A DNA stretch of 14,415 nucleotides from an uncultured Bacteroidales bacterium (GTDB taxonomy: Bacteria > Bacteroidota > Bacteroidia > Bacteroidales > Muribaculaceae), in assembly GCA_900549375.1 (NCBI GenBank), contig URNY01000064.1, positions 1-14,415 of the forward strand, read 5' to 3'. Both the position numbers and the translations under genes were made by a program. Below are positions 1 through 7,406 of the stretch, one piece after another (the first letter of the stretch is position 1; every line of letters begins with the position of its first letter). Under the pieces are notes generated by a model. It was not told where the DNA came from, did not search any database, and saw only the letters and a program-made list of their open reading frames with translations.

Positions 1-1343
1 ATGAGCATGGCGGCATTGTAACCGAGAGCGTAAGTATAATCGGCGTCGAAGTTGGTAGGATCGGCGCAACGGCCCTCATAACCGAAGAAATGATGCTGGG
101 CAGCGAACTTGCCGCTGTATTCACCGGCTTCTGCCATCTCGTTGAGGCGTTTGGCAACCATCTGGCTCAGCAGGCTCTCCGTCTCGATGAGTGATACCTG
201 CACATTGCCATGGCTGTCGCGGTCGAGGCTGAGCTGGAGTGCGATCTGTTTCGGAAGGCTCTTGTAGAGGTCGGCGTTGACTCCTGTGAGGTGACTGTGG
301 ATCTTGTTGAGTTTTTCCATCTCCTCGAGTCCCTCGAGTTCATCGGCATATTCTACAAGCACATCGTTGAGCTCGCTGATAAGGGTCTTCATCGAAGGGA
401 TGAACTCGATCAGGCCTTCGGGAATGAGGACAGTACCGAAGTTCCATCCGAGTTTTGCACGCTCGGAGATTACGTAGCAGATATAACTTACGATGTTGTC
501 GAGAGTCATGCGCTTTGCCTGCACCTCTTCCGAGATGATGCAGATGTTGGGCTGGGTCTCGAGGGCGCATTCAAGAGCGATATGCGACGCGGAGCGACCC
601 ATCAGCTTGATGAAGTGGTAATATTTCTTTGCGGAATTGCAGTCGCGCTGGATATTACCGATAACCTCGCTATAGACCTTGCAGGCTGTGTCGAAACCGA
701 AGGAGGTCTCGATCCACTCGTTCTTAAGGTCGCCGTCGATAGTCTTGGGAACGCCGATCACCTGCACGCCTGCGCCGATATTCTTGTAGTATTCGGCAAG
801 CACGGCCGCGTTAGTATTGGAGTCGTCGCCGCCAATGATAACGAGAGCCTTGATGTTGAGCTCTTTCAGAATCTTCAGACCGGCCTCGAACTGCTCGGGT
901 TTCTCAAGCTTCGTGCGTCCAGAACCGATGATGTCGAAACCGCCGGTGTTGCGGTATTCGGCGATATAGCCGGCCGTAAGCTCCATGTACTGATGATTGA
1001 TGAATCCGGCAGGGCCCATAAGGAATCCGTAGAGACGGTTCTCTTTGTTCAGGGCCTTCAGTCCGTCGAAGATACCGCTCACCACGTTGTGACCGCCGGG
1101 TGCCTGTCCGCCGGAAAGAATGATGCCGACATTGAAGGGCTCCTCTACACGCGTAGGATTCTCGTCTTTCTCAAACTGAACCACGGGCATTCCGTACGTA
1201 TGGGGGAAAAGTTTCTTTATCTCTTCCTGATTTGCCACCGACTCAGTGGCCTCTCCCTTTTTGATTTTTACACACCCCTGTAGATCTTTGGGCAATTTAG
1301 GCTGATACTCAGCCCTTACTCGCTGAAGAGCACTCTTTTTCAT
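1..1343 (-). CDS. PPi-dependent 6-phosphofructokinase, partial (C-terminus beyond window)
   Basis: Diphosphate--fructose-6-phosphate 1-phosphotransferase, a reversible cytoplasmic glycolytic enzyme that uses pyrophosphate instead of ATP. I translated the minus strand from the ATG at 1343-1341: 447 complete codons stay open to the window edge, so the C-terminus is missing. The first glycine-rich loop GGQAPGGHN lies at residues 78-86. GGDD at 171-174 has Asp where ATP-dependent enzymes have Gly. PKTIDGDLK at 199-207 carries the Lys that marks PPi use, and MGRSASHIALE at 248-258 is the substrate-binding segment. The roughly 70-residue N-terminal extension and the length already visible fit the long (about 550 aa) family found in Bacteroidota and plants. 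The gene lies about 200 nt downstream of kdsB on the same strand, with its own candidate promoter. Family and donor assignment are secure; PPi use is inferred from the two signature residues. Confidence 0.95.
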   Translation of the reverse strand, partial: MKKSALQRVRAEYQPKLPKDLQGCVKIKKGEATESVANQEEIKKLFPHTYGMPVVQFEKDENPTRVEEPFNVGIILSGGQAPGGHNVVSGIFDGLKALNKENRLYGFLMGPAGFINHQYMELTAGYIAEYRNTGGFDIIGSGRTKLEKPEQFEAGLKILKELNIKALVIIGGDDSNTNAAVLAEYYKNIGAGVQVIGVPKTIDGDLKNEWIETSFGFDTACKVYSEVIGNIQRDCNSAKKYYHFIKLMGRSASHIALECALETQPNICIISEEVQAKRMTLDNIVSYICYVISERAKLGWNFGTVLIPEGLIEFIPSMKTLISELNDVLVEYADELEGLEEMEKLNKIHSHLTGVNADLYKSLPKQIALQLSLDRDSHGNVQVSLIETESLLSQMVAKRLNEMAEAGEYSGKFAAQHHFFGYEGRCADPTNFDADYTYALGYNAAML

Positions 1344-1489
1344 GATTTGAAATTATCTTATATATACCTTATTTTATTTTGAATTCTACTGCTATACCAA
1401 TACTCTATGTCTATGCCTGACCGACCGGTTCATGGCCGATTCCGGCAAAACCTTTGTCATTGTTACGACGCTTAATCGCTAATAACATG

Positions 1490-1497
1490 CAAAATTA
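1490..1497 (-). promoter_or_regulatory. Candidate -7 box for the phosphofructokinase gene
   Basis: The minus strand reads TAATTTTG, an exact match to the Bacteroidota -7 consensus TAnnTTTG. It lies in the 204-nt gap between kdsB and the phosphofructokinase start and would give a leader of about 140 nt. No TTTG -33 element sits at the expected 19-21 bp spacing; the nearest one is 24 bp away. The call therefore rests on the -7 box alone. I see no other gene or clear structure in 1344-1547. Confidence 0.4.
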
Positions 1498-1547
1498 CTA
1501 TTTTTCGATGAAAATATCAGTCAAATAGATGAAAAAAGTAGCGAATT

Positions 1548-2300
1548 TCAGAGAGTTTTGAGGTATTCTTCGGCGGCGGCGAGATCCGCCTCGGTGTCGA
1601 TGCCGATAGTGGAGAATTCCGTGAGGCCTACCTTTATGCCGATGCCGTTCTGAAGCCAGCGCAGTTGCTCGAGACTTTCAGCCCGTTCGAGCGATGATTC
1701 GGGAAGGGTCACAATGCGTCTGAGTACATCCGCGCGATAGCCGTAAATACCGATATGCGTGTAAAAATCGGCTGTATCGAGCCAGCGCTTCCAGTCGACT
1801 TTTCTCACATACGGGATGATGCTGCGAGAAAAATACATCGCATCCATATTTTCCGAGAAAACAACCTTCACAAGGTTCGGGTCAAAAAGCGCGTCAAAAC
1901 CATTCTCTTTGTCGAAATGCTTCACCAATGTGGCTATCTCCGCTTCCGGATTTTTTTCGAAAATCCCGCAGAGACGGGTAATCTGCTCCGGTTGAATAAA
2001 GGGCTCGTCGCCCTGCACGTTCACCACCACATCTGCATCGCTCCCCAAAAGCCTGTAAGCCTCTTCCACTCTTTCAGTGCCGCTCCGATGGCTCGACGAT
2101 GTCAACACGGCGCGGAAGCCATGGCTCTCTACGCAATCCTTGATGCGGGAATCGTCGGTGGCAACTGCGAAATCAATGCCAGATTCGCTCACTCTGCGAC
2201 AAACCCTGATTATCATCTCCTCGCCTCCGATGCGCGCAAGAGGTTTGCCGGGGAAACGGGAGGATTCATACCGGGCCGGAATTAAAACCAGATATTTCAT
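1548..2300 (-). CDS. kdsB: 3-deoxy-manno-octulosonate cytidylyltransferase (CMP-KDO synthetase)
   Basis: Activates the LPS inner-core sugar KDO with CTP to give CMP-KDO in the cytoplasm, before KDO transfer to lipid A. The 250-aa product has the usual family length. The nucleotide-binding N-terminus IPARYESSRFPGKPL (7-21) is diagnostic. SGTERV (73-78) and VQGDEP (95-100, containing a metal-binding Asp) follow, and GIDTEAD near the C-terminus carries a second conserved Asp. The start codon overlaps the stop of the upstream membrane-protein gene by 4 bases (ATGA at 2297-2300), indicating translational coupling in an operon with that gene and a glycosyltransferase. The neighbours suggest the operon serves envelope glycolipid assembly. 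Confidence 0.96.
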   Translation of the reverse strand: MKYLVLIPARYESSRFPGKPLARIGGEEMIIRVCRRVSESGIDFAVATDDSRIKDCVESHGFRAVLTSSSHRSGTERVEEAYRLLGSDADVVVNVQGDEPFIQPEQITRLCGIFEKNPEAEIATLVKHFDKENGFDALFDPNLVKVVFSENMDAMYFSRSIIPYVRKVDWKRWLDTADFYTHIGIYGYRADVLRRIVTLPESSLERAESLEQLRWLQNGIGIKVGLTEFSTIGIDTEADLAAAEEYLKTL

Positions 2301-3433
2301 GCCTTTATATTTTCTTTCTTTTCATTATTGTTCACAGTTTCTTTTATCCCTGTATCGGCTCCCTTCCCCGATTTATGAATATGCGAAAAAGTTGTCCTCA
2401 GCCAGCCGGGAACCACCAAAGCTCCGATGAGAAGATAGAGATAATAAGTTATGATACGCCAGAACACCGCCAATATCAGGGCCATCCCGGCCGTACCGAT
2501 CAGATCGCCGTAATATTCCGAGAAAAGCCATTCGCTTAGTCCTGCTCCTCCGGGAGTAGGACTAACCATCAGCACAACCCATATCACGAACTGGCGGGCA
2601 AGTATTATCCATTGATACCGGTCGTCGGCCGGCAGAAAACCGAGGAAAAGCACATTCACCACCAGATAGCGCGAAGTCCATGACAAAGCTGTTCCGCAGA
2701 ACACTTCGAGCCAGAAACCTAACGGCTTGGTGCGGAGCTCTTTCGATGTTGCCACCATGTTCACTCCGAGCCCACTGATCTGAGCCGACCATTTACGCAG
2801 GAATTTCCATCCGGAGATCTTGCCGAGCACCTTGCTTATCCATCTTGGCTTCCATATGATTCCTAAAAAGAGGATGAATGTCCATACAGCTATCAGGGAA
2901 TAGACGAACCAGAAGGTATATTTGATGCCATGAGAGAACGTACCGCCGCCGGAAGCGAACAGGTCGGCCGAATCAGTGAAAAGCACTATGAAAGGGCAGG
3001 CAATCACGAAAAAGAGCTCATCCATAAAGAGAGTGGTGAGCATAAGCGTCGTGGCGCGCCCTATTTCGATGCCCTGACTGTTCAGAAACACCATGCCAAG
3101 AGAGCTGCCTCCCACGGCCGAAGGGGTTATACAGTTGGTGAATTCGCACAGCATGTCGACCTTCCAGGCCTGACGCCAGCTAAGCTTGCGGTCGGTCAAA
3201 GCGCGGAAACGCCATGTGAGACCGTAATCACGCCCGAACATGCAGAGAAAACCGAATATTATGCAGAACACGACCCTCGCGTCGAAATGGATTCCCCTCC
3301 AGATAGCAGAGAAGTCCTCCTTGCGGGCATCATGCCAGAACATCAGCGCAACGACGCCAACACCCAGCAATACCGGCACGAGGACTTTCCAGAATGAAAA
3401 TGATGAGGATGTTCCGCCGGAATTATTTTTCAT
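2297..3433 (-). CDS. Lysylphosphatidylglycerol synthase TM-region (UPF0104-type) membrane protein
   Basis: A polytopic inner-membrane protein of the LPG_synthase_TM/UPF0104 family, the membrane half of MprF and the AglD/YbhN-like proteins, some of which are implicated in moving lipid-linked substrates across the membrane. Starting at 3433 it has 378 residues with about eight hydrophobic segments (for example 14-33, 121-142, 172-193, 237-257, 276-293, 312-340). Family signatures are the FTNCITPSAVGGSSLG stretch (98-113) and SPTPGGAGLSEW (291-302). There is no C-terminal lysyl-transferase domain, so lysyl-PG synthesis is not implied. I chose the ATG at 3433 because it forms an ATGA overlap with the upstream glycosyltransferase stop, the same arrangement as at the kdsB junction. 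An in-frame ATG at 3469 would add 12 residues and lengthen the overlap. The substrate is unknown. Confidence 0.85.
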   Translation of the reverse strand: MKNNSGGTSSSFSFWKVLVPVLLGVGVVALMFWHDARKEDFSAIWRGIHFDARVVFCIIFGFLCMFGRDYGLTWRFRALTDRKLSWRQAWKVDMLCEFTNCITPSAVGGSSLGMVFLNSQGIEIGRATTLMLTTLFMDELFFVIACPFIVLFTDSADLFASGGGTFSHGIKYTFWFVYSLIAVWTFILFLGIIWKPRWISKVLGKISGWKFLRKWSAQISGLGVNMVATSKELRTKPLGFWLEVFCGTALSWTSRYLVVNVLFLGFLPADDRYQWIILARQFVIWVVLMVSPTPGGAGLSEWLFSEYYGDLIGTAGMALILAVFWRIITYYLYLLIGALVVPGWLRTTFSHIHKSGKGADTGIKETVNNNEKKENIKA

Positions 3434-4620
3434 TTGTGTCTTCTGATTAAGGAATCGTAACGGTCGCATACCTCATCCACCACATCTTCCCAACTCCTCA
3501 CAAGCGTTTCCCTCGCCCCACGGCCTGCCGCTTTCAAAGCCTCGGGATCGTCGTGAAGCATCCCGATGAGACTTGCGAAATTCTCCGGTTTCTTCTCCGT
3601 CAGGAATCCGTTGCGCCTGTCGGCGATAACCTCAGAGGCGGTGGATCCTTTCAACAAAATGGAAGGAGTGCCCATAGCTGCAGATTCCCTTACAACCAAC
3701 GGAGCGTTGTCGTAAAAAGATGGAAAAAGAAATAAATCCGAGCCTGCATAATAATCGCTGAGAATATTGCGGTCTTTTATCACTCCGTGGATATTGACCA
3801 TATTGGTGAGGCCGTAGGCATCGATACGCTGGCGCACCTCTTCGAAAGCATAGCCGGTACCGATGAAATTCATACGGAATGGAATCTTGTCTTTCAGAAG
3901 TTTCAGCGTTTCAACAACCACATCGAGCCCTTTTTCCCAGATATGCTGTCCCACAAACAATAGAGCTATCTCACCGGGTCTTATGCCAATCCGCGCCCTT
4001 GCGCTGCGGCGGTATTCATCCACATCTCCCTTTATAAGCGACGCGAAATCATTGCCGTTTTCCACTACCGTCAAAGGCCCTTTGTAACCGTATTCCCGCA
4101 CAGTGTCCTCAACCTGAGCCTGCGGAATCCAGACCTCGTCGCAGGCATTGAAGAAATCGAGGATACGCTTCATTATTATCGGAACGCACCATGGCGCTTT
4201 CCTGAAGGAATGCTCCAGATCCTGACGGTATTTGGAATGAAACGTACCGATGAGAGGCACATTCTGTTTCTTTTTCACGTATATCGCAAGACGCCCCGAG
4301 GAAAAGGGACAATGGGAATGCACAATCTTGAAATCCGATGACCGCAGCCTTTTCCAGATGAATGGATCAAGCTTTGGATAGCCGTACCGGTAAGGATGAC
4401 GGTTCCAGATAGGCAGCGAGAAATAGCGCACCACTTCGAAAGAATATTTATTCTTCTGAGGATTCCATGGTGTAACCACACATGGCATAATGCCCTTCTG
4501 CTGGAGCCAATAGGCGTAATTCTCCACGGTCAGCGTGACGCCGTCGAGAATAGGCGGGAAACTGTCGTTAAATATTCCATACAGGTTCGGTTGCTCCGGA
4601 TGGGAGTAAGGGCTCTTCAT
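3430..4620 (-). CDS. GT4-family glycosyltransferase
   Basis: A retaining GT-B fold glycosyltransferase (GT4), probably cytoplasmic or membrane-associated, using a nucleotide-sugar donor. From the ATG at 4620 it has 396 aa. The N-terminal lobe opens with IFNDSFPPILDGVTLTVENY (16-35), the usual glycine-containing acceptor-side loop, and has VHSHCPF at 100-106. The donor lobe has VENGND (186-191), FVGQHIWEKG (212-221) and the EX7E region, here D304-x7-E312 with Asp replacing the first Glu. The start was chosen because a TTG at 4653 coincides with the promoter -7 box and would precede transcription start. It is the first gene of an operon with the LPG-synthase-type membrane protein and kdsB. A lipid or lipid-A-linked acceptor is a reasonable inference; donor and acceptor cannot be read from the sequence. 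Confidence 0.9.
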   Translation of the reverse strand: MKSPYSHPEQPNLYGIFNDSFPPILDGVTLTVENYAYWLQQKGIMPCVVTPWNPQKNKYSFEVVRYFSLPIWNRHPYRYGYPKLDPFIWKRLRSSDFKIVHSHCPFSSGRLAIYVKKKQNVPLIGTFHSKYRQDLEHSFRKAPWCVPIIMKRILDFFNACDEVWIPQAQVEDTVREYGYKGPLTVVENGNDFASLIKGDVDEYRRSARARIGIRPGEIALLFVGQHIWEKGLDVVVETLKLLKDKIPFRMNFIGTGYAFEEVRQRIDAYGLTNMVNIHGVIKDRNILSDYYAGSDLFLFPSFYDNAPLVVRESAAMGTPSILLKGSTASEVIADRRNGFLTEKKPENFASLIGMLHDDPEALKAAGRGARETLVRSWEDVVDEVCDRYDSLIRRHK

Positions 4621-4650
4621 ATGCTGATTATATGCTAATTCAATTTGATG

Positions 4651-4658
4651 CAAAATTA
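4651..4658 (-). promoter_or_regulatory. Candidate -7 box for the GT4/membrane protein/kdsB operon
   Basis: The minus strand reads TAATTTTG, an exact TAnnTTTG match, 30 nt before the chosen ATG at 4620, implying a leader of about 25 nt. No good -33 TTTG lies at 19-21 bp. The box decides the start of the glycosyltransferase: the upstream TTG codon at 4653 lies inside it. Confidence 0.5.
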
Positions 4659-4675
4659 AAAAAAATTTCCAACTC

Positions 4676-4706
4676 TTGCATTATTGAGAAAAAACTATTA
4701 ACTTTG
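4676..4706 (+). promoter_or_regulatory. Promoter of tRNA-Cys (-33 TTG, -7 TAACTTTG)
   Basis: TTG at 4676-4678 and TAACTTTG at 4699-4706 are separated by 20 bp, the ideal Bacteroidota spacing. Transcription would begin near 4713, about 15 nt before the mature tRNA. It lies back to back with the operon promoter at 4651-4658. Confidence 0.65.
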
Positions 4707-4727
4707 CAACGCAAAACAGATAAATAA

Positions 4728-4798
4728 GGTTCCATGTCCGAGTGGTTAGGTACCGGTCTGCAAAACCGTTTACACCAGTTCGAATCTGGTTGGAACCT
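4728..4798 (+). tRNA. tRNA-Cys (anticodon GCA)
   Basis: A 71-nt cloverleaf. Acceptor arms GGTTCCA (4728-4734) and TGGAACC (4791-4797) pair perfectly, with U as discriminator. The anticodon loop CTGCAAA gives GCA, hence cysteine. The T arm ACCAG-TTCGAAT-CTGGT pairs over all five bases, and the D loop contains GGTTAGG. CCA is not encoded; CTT follows the discriminator. The anticodon stem has one outer mismatch. A promoter lies immediately upstream and a strong hairpin 6 nt downstream. Confidence 0.95.
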
Positions 4799-4804
4799 CT
4801 TCCC

Positions 4805-4838
4805 GATGAGGCTGTGTTAATTTTGACACAGCCTCATC
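4805..4838 (+). terminator. 13-bp perfect hairpin after tRNA-Cys, probable terminator
   Basis: GATGAGGCTGTGT (4805-4817) and ACACAGCCTCATC (4826-4838) are perfect inverted repeats around the 8-nt loop TAATTTTG. The position just past the tRNA suggests 3'-end formation, but no T-tract follows on the plus strand, so it is not a textbook rho-independent terminator. The loop itself is a perfect -7 box, so it may also be regulatory or a dispersed intergenic repeat. Confidence 0.5.
4818..4825 (+). promoter_or_regulatory. Candidate -7 box in the hairpin loop, upstream of the secreted protein gene
   Basis: TAATTTTG matches TAnnTTTG and lies 47 nt before the ATG at 4872, a normal leader distance. There is no TTTG -33 element at 19-21 bp. 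Because it occupies a symmetrical hairpin loop, the match could be fortuitous. Confidence 0.3.
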
Positions 4839-4871
4839 CGCTTATAGCAATCTCCTATCCCTTAATCGATT

Positions 4872-5846
4872 ATGAAACGTCTCTTAGCCTTTACTTTCTT
4901 AGCGGCTTCGTTGATGCCGGTGTGCGCTTTCGCGCAGCATGTCGGCGAGGAATATGTATTGAAACGGATAATACCCGTCAAAGGTCGTCAGGGAATAGCG
5001 GCCGACAGCGCGTTCTATTACGTATCGGACACAAAAGCGATATACAAATACGACAAAGAGGGCGACCTTGTGGATGCCAACACCGAGCCTTTCATGCATC
5101 CCGAAATCGCCAACCATTTCGGCGACATTGATGTCTGGCGCGGTGAAATCTATTGCGGAATAGAGAAATTCGAATATGGACGGGGATACAACATCGCCGT
5201 TTCAATCTACGATGCCAACACTCTCAAATGGAAACGCGATCTTCCATGGAGTCCGGAGTCGGGTCAGGTGGAGGTGTCGGGCATTGCCGTCGACAGAGAC
5301 CGCAACATGGTGTGGATGTCCGATTGGGTCGACAGCCGCTATGTATATTGCTACGACCTTGCCACAGGACGCTATCACACAAAACTGCAATGCGCCCCTA
5401 CCCCTTACTGGTGCCAGGGAATCACGATAGCCGACGGCAAAATGATCTTTTCGGCCGATGACGGGGAGGCAGCCTATAATCTTCCCGACAATCTTTATAT
5501 CGCCGAAATCGGAGACGCCCCCTACACGGGCCTTGTTGAAGGCGAGGAGGTTGTGAAGGATACCCCCTTCAGCGTGAAACTCCGCGCCGACGGCACTCCT
5601 GAAATGAGAAAAGGGCTTGTGGCCGGCGGCGCCGGCAAAGCCCGTGTGAAACATTTCCGCGAAATGTCGGATTTCAAACGCGCCGGTGAGATCGAGGGCG
5701 TAAGCATCGATCCTGTCAACGGCGACCTGCTCGTTCTCAACAACCGGGGAACGCGTATCGTGCTCGGCATGAGTCAGGGACCTCTTGCCGATGAAGGTTA
5801 CACCGGGGAAGTCCACGAGCTTTATGTCTATTCAAAAGTGAAGTAA
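4872..5846 (+). CDS. Secreted beta-propeller-like protein of unknown function
   Basis: A 324-aa protein I cannot assign to a named family. Residues 1-21 form a Sec signal peptide (basic MKR, hydrophobic core LLAFTFLAASLMPV, AFA before Q22), without a lipobox Cys, so the product is probably periplasmic or exported. The mature part repeats a beta-propeller-like pattern, 'G(I/V)..D......VSD....Y.YD..G', at about 41-64, 85-118, 136-167, 182-213 and 273-297. Phrases such as VSGIAVDRDRNMVWMSD and IEGVSIDPVNGDLLVLNNRG resemble the SMP-30/NHL/YncE type of six-bladed propeller. A ligand-binding or lactonase-like role is possible, but no catalytic set can be named. The gene stands alone, downstream of tRNA-Cys and convergent with the kinase-like gene, whose stop lies only 18 nt away. 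Confidence 0.75.
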   Translation: MKRLLAFTFLAASLMPVCAFAQHVGEEYVLKRIIPVKGRQGIAADSAFYYVSDTKAIYKYDKEGDLVDANTEPFMHPEIANHFGDIDVWRGEIYCGIEKFEYGRGYNIAVSIYDANTLKWKRDLPWSPESGQVEVSGIAVDRDRNMVWMSDWVDSRYVYCYDLATGRYHTKLQCAPTPYWCQGITIADGKMIFSADDGEAAYNLPDNLYIAEIGDAPYTGLVEGEEVVKDTPFSVKLRADGTPEMRKGLVAGGAGKARVKHFREMSDFKRAGEIEGVSIDPVNGDLLVLNNRGTRIVLGMSQGPLADEGYTGEVHELYVYSKVK

Positions 5847-5864
5847 GAGGGATTACGTTTCGCC

Positions 5865-6368
5865 TTAATCCGGTGTCTCATCTATTGTGATGAAATTCTC
5901 ATCGGCATCGGGCGTTTCGAAATTGCTGTAGAAGAGCGAGAGCCGCTCCGAAGGCACTATCTGGTCGTTGGGGCCCGTCCCCTCTCGTCGCGACATGCGA
6001 TCTCTCAGAAGCGGCAGACCGGCTTTCATATATATGAAAAGAGGCTCGGCCCCCTTGCTACGGCAGAACTCAACAAAATTTTCCCGCTTGACGCGTTTGC
6101 AGAAAGTGGCGTCGACAACCACCCTCTCGCCGACCTCCAGATGCACAACCAGCAATTTTTTGAGTTCCCGCATGGCGCCCGCTATCATTTCTCTCTGCTC
6201 CTCAAGCGGCACGCTATGGCTCATCGGCCCATATAATTCCCACAGAAGCTCGTCAACCGAAAGCCGGACATAACCGTTCTTCTCAAGTTTCCTTGAGAAG
6301 AACGTTTTTCCGGAACCGCTCACCCCGCACATCAGCACGACGCGAGCAGCGATATCAGAATGCAGCAT
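5865..6368 (-). CDS. Small P-loop kinase / zeta-toxin-like AAA_33 ATPase
   Basis: A 167-aa cytoplasmic P-loop protein of the AAA_33/zeta-toxin/polynucleotide-kinase-like group. Walker A is GVSGSGKT (15-22), and SVDELLWELYG (37-47) matches the usual substrate-side acidic segment. VVVDATF (83-89) is the Walker B-like strand with Asp86, and LRDRMSRREG (121-130) supplies the arginine-rich lid. These features indicate ATP-dependent phosphorylation of a small molecule or nucleic-acid end; the substrate is unknown. I see no epsilon-like antitoxin neighbour, so a toxin role is not supported. Its start overlaps the DUF362 gene by 14 nt, so the two are probably co-transcribed; the next Met (13) falls two residues before the P-loop and is unlikely as the start. 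Confidence 0.85.
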   Translation of the reverse strand: MLHSDIAARVVLMCGVSGSGKTFFSRKLEKNGYVRLSVDELLWELYGPMSHSVPLEEQREMIAGAMRELKKLLVVHLEVGERVVVDATFCKRVKRENFVEFCRSKGAEPLFIYMKAGLPLLRDRMSRREGTGPNDQIVPSERLSLFYSNFETPDADENFITIDETPD

Positions 6369-7269
6369 CGGGTGCGACCGGTTCGATATTCACAACCTCA
6401 TAATTCTGAGTACCGAGACCGAGCTCTTCTGCATAGTCGAGGATATGCGTCGCATTGCGCGACTCCATGCGCTCGATGAGATGCGACTTGCCGGGATCAG
6501 GCGAATTATATACCATGTCGACACATGCGCGGTCCAATGCCACAGGATCGAGCGATGCAAGGATACCTATATCTTCCATCTTGATGGCTTCCGGCTCGGC
6601 CACGCAGTCGCAGTCTACCGAAAGATTGTTGGCCACGCTTATAAAGAGGATATTGTCGCCGGCCTTGTCGAATACAGACTCGCAGGCCTCTGCCATCGAT
6701 TCGAGGAAATCATTCTGCGGGGGAACGTTTTCCCAATCCACCGGCACCGTTTTGCTCTTGCCGGCAGTATGGATCCATGCCTTCCCTTCGGAAGATGCCA
6801 TGCCTATGGCCACATTCTTCAGAGCGCCGCCGAAACCGGCCATGGGATGGCCTTTGAAATGGGAAAGAACAATCGTGAAATCATAATTTTCCCAGTTCTT
6901 GCCTACGAAATTCTCTTTCAGATGTCGACCGTGGCGTACCGGTAGCGCGATATCTCCCGATTCATCCATGATATCTACCTCGGCGATGGCGGTGAACCCA
7001 TGCTCGGCGGCAGTCTGCAGATGGTCGGCGGCATTGCAGCGGCGCCCCTCATAGGCAGTGTTGCATTCCACGATTGTACCCTCCACCTGATGCACAAGCT
7101 TCTTGATCACATCCGTGCTGAGATGATTGGGATTGCCGGCCTCACCGGTCGATATCTTGATAGCCACTCTGCCCTTGGCTTCACGGCCGAGAGCCTTATA
7201 AACGGCCACAAGGTTATCCGCCGTGATACGCGGGCAGAAATAAACCTTAGATTTTTTCTCGTTGCTCAT
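6355..7269 (-). CDS. DUF362 domain-containing protein
   Basis: A 304-aa protein with the DUF362 core: VAIKISTGEAGNPNHLSTDV (35-54), SHFKGHPMAGFGGALKNVAIGMAS (136-159, the hallmark) and DIGILASLDPVALDRACVD (233-251). Many DUF362 proteins carry a ferredoxin-like cysteine array. Here only isolated cysteines remain around DCDC (219-222), so no 4Fe-4S cluster can be predicted. There is no signal peptide, so the protein is probably cytoplasmic. The biochemical role of the family is not established to my knowledge. It is the first gene of a two-gene unit with the overlapping P-loop kinase, with a candidate promoter about 23 nt upstream. Confidence 0.9.
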   Translation of the reverse strand: MSNEKKSKVYFCPRITADNLVAVYKALGREAKGRVAIKISTGEAGNPNHLSTDVIKKLVHQVEGTIVECNTAYEGRRCNAADHLQTAAEHGFTAIAEVDIMDESGDIALPVRHGRHLKENFVGKNWENYDFTIVLSHFKGHPMAGFGGALKNVAIGMASSEGKAWIHTAGKSKTVPVDWENVPPQNDFLESMAEACESVFDKAGDNILFISVANNLSVDCDCVAEPEAIKMEDIGILASLDPVALDRACVDMVYNSPDPGKSHLIERMESRNATHILDYAEELGLGTQNYEVVNIEPVAPDAAF

Positions 7270-7291
7270 ATCCTGGTATTTTATAAGACTT

Positions 7292-7299
7292 CAAAATTA
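7292..7299 (-). promoter_or_regulatory. Candidate -7 box for the DUF362/P-loop kinase unit
   Basis: The minus strand reads TAATTTTG, 23 nt before the ATG at 7269, giving a short leader. No clear TTTG -33 element is present at 19-21 bp. Confidence 0.45.
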
Positions 7300-7406
7300 C
7301 AATACTAAAACGATACGATAACCGTAGCGGTTTCTCTCCATCCACCGTTCCAATTCTCAAATTTACTCAAAAATTCCGAGAAATAAAACTCCGGCCTATC
7401 TCACAT

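Noticed and set aside
210..1283. A 357-codon open frame on the plus strand, and several other long frames antisense to genes
   Set aside because: The minus strand here encodes a phosphofructokinase with all family motifs; the plus-strand frame is a GC-rich shadow with no recognisable domain. The same applies to frames opposite kdsB, the membrane protein, DUF362, kinase and GH109 genes.
3434..3469. Upstream ATG adding 12 residues to the membrane protein
   Set aside because: The ATG at 3433 gives a 4-base overlap identical in type to the next junction, and the extra residues add no conserved sequence.
4621..4653. TTG start adding 11 residues to the glycosyltransferase
   Set aside because: The TTG lies inside the -7 promoter box, so it would not be transcribed from that promoter.
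5850..5871. GGATTA/TAATCC inverted repeat between convergent stops as a bidirectional terminator
   Set aside because: The stem is only 6 bp and no T-tract follows on either strand.
5865..6368. Zeta toxin of a toxin-antitoxin pair
   Set aside because: No small antitoxin gene lies beside it; its partner is a DUF362 protein, so only the P-loop kinase fold is supported.
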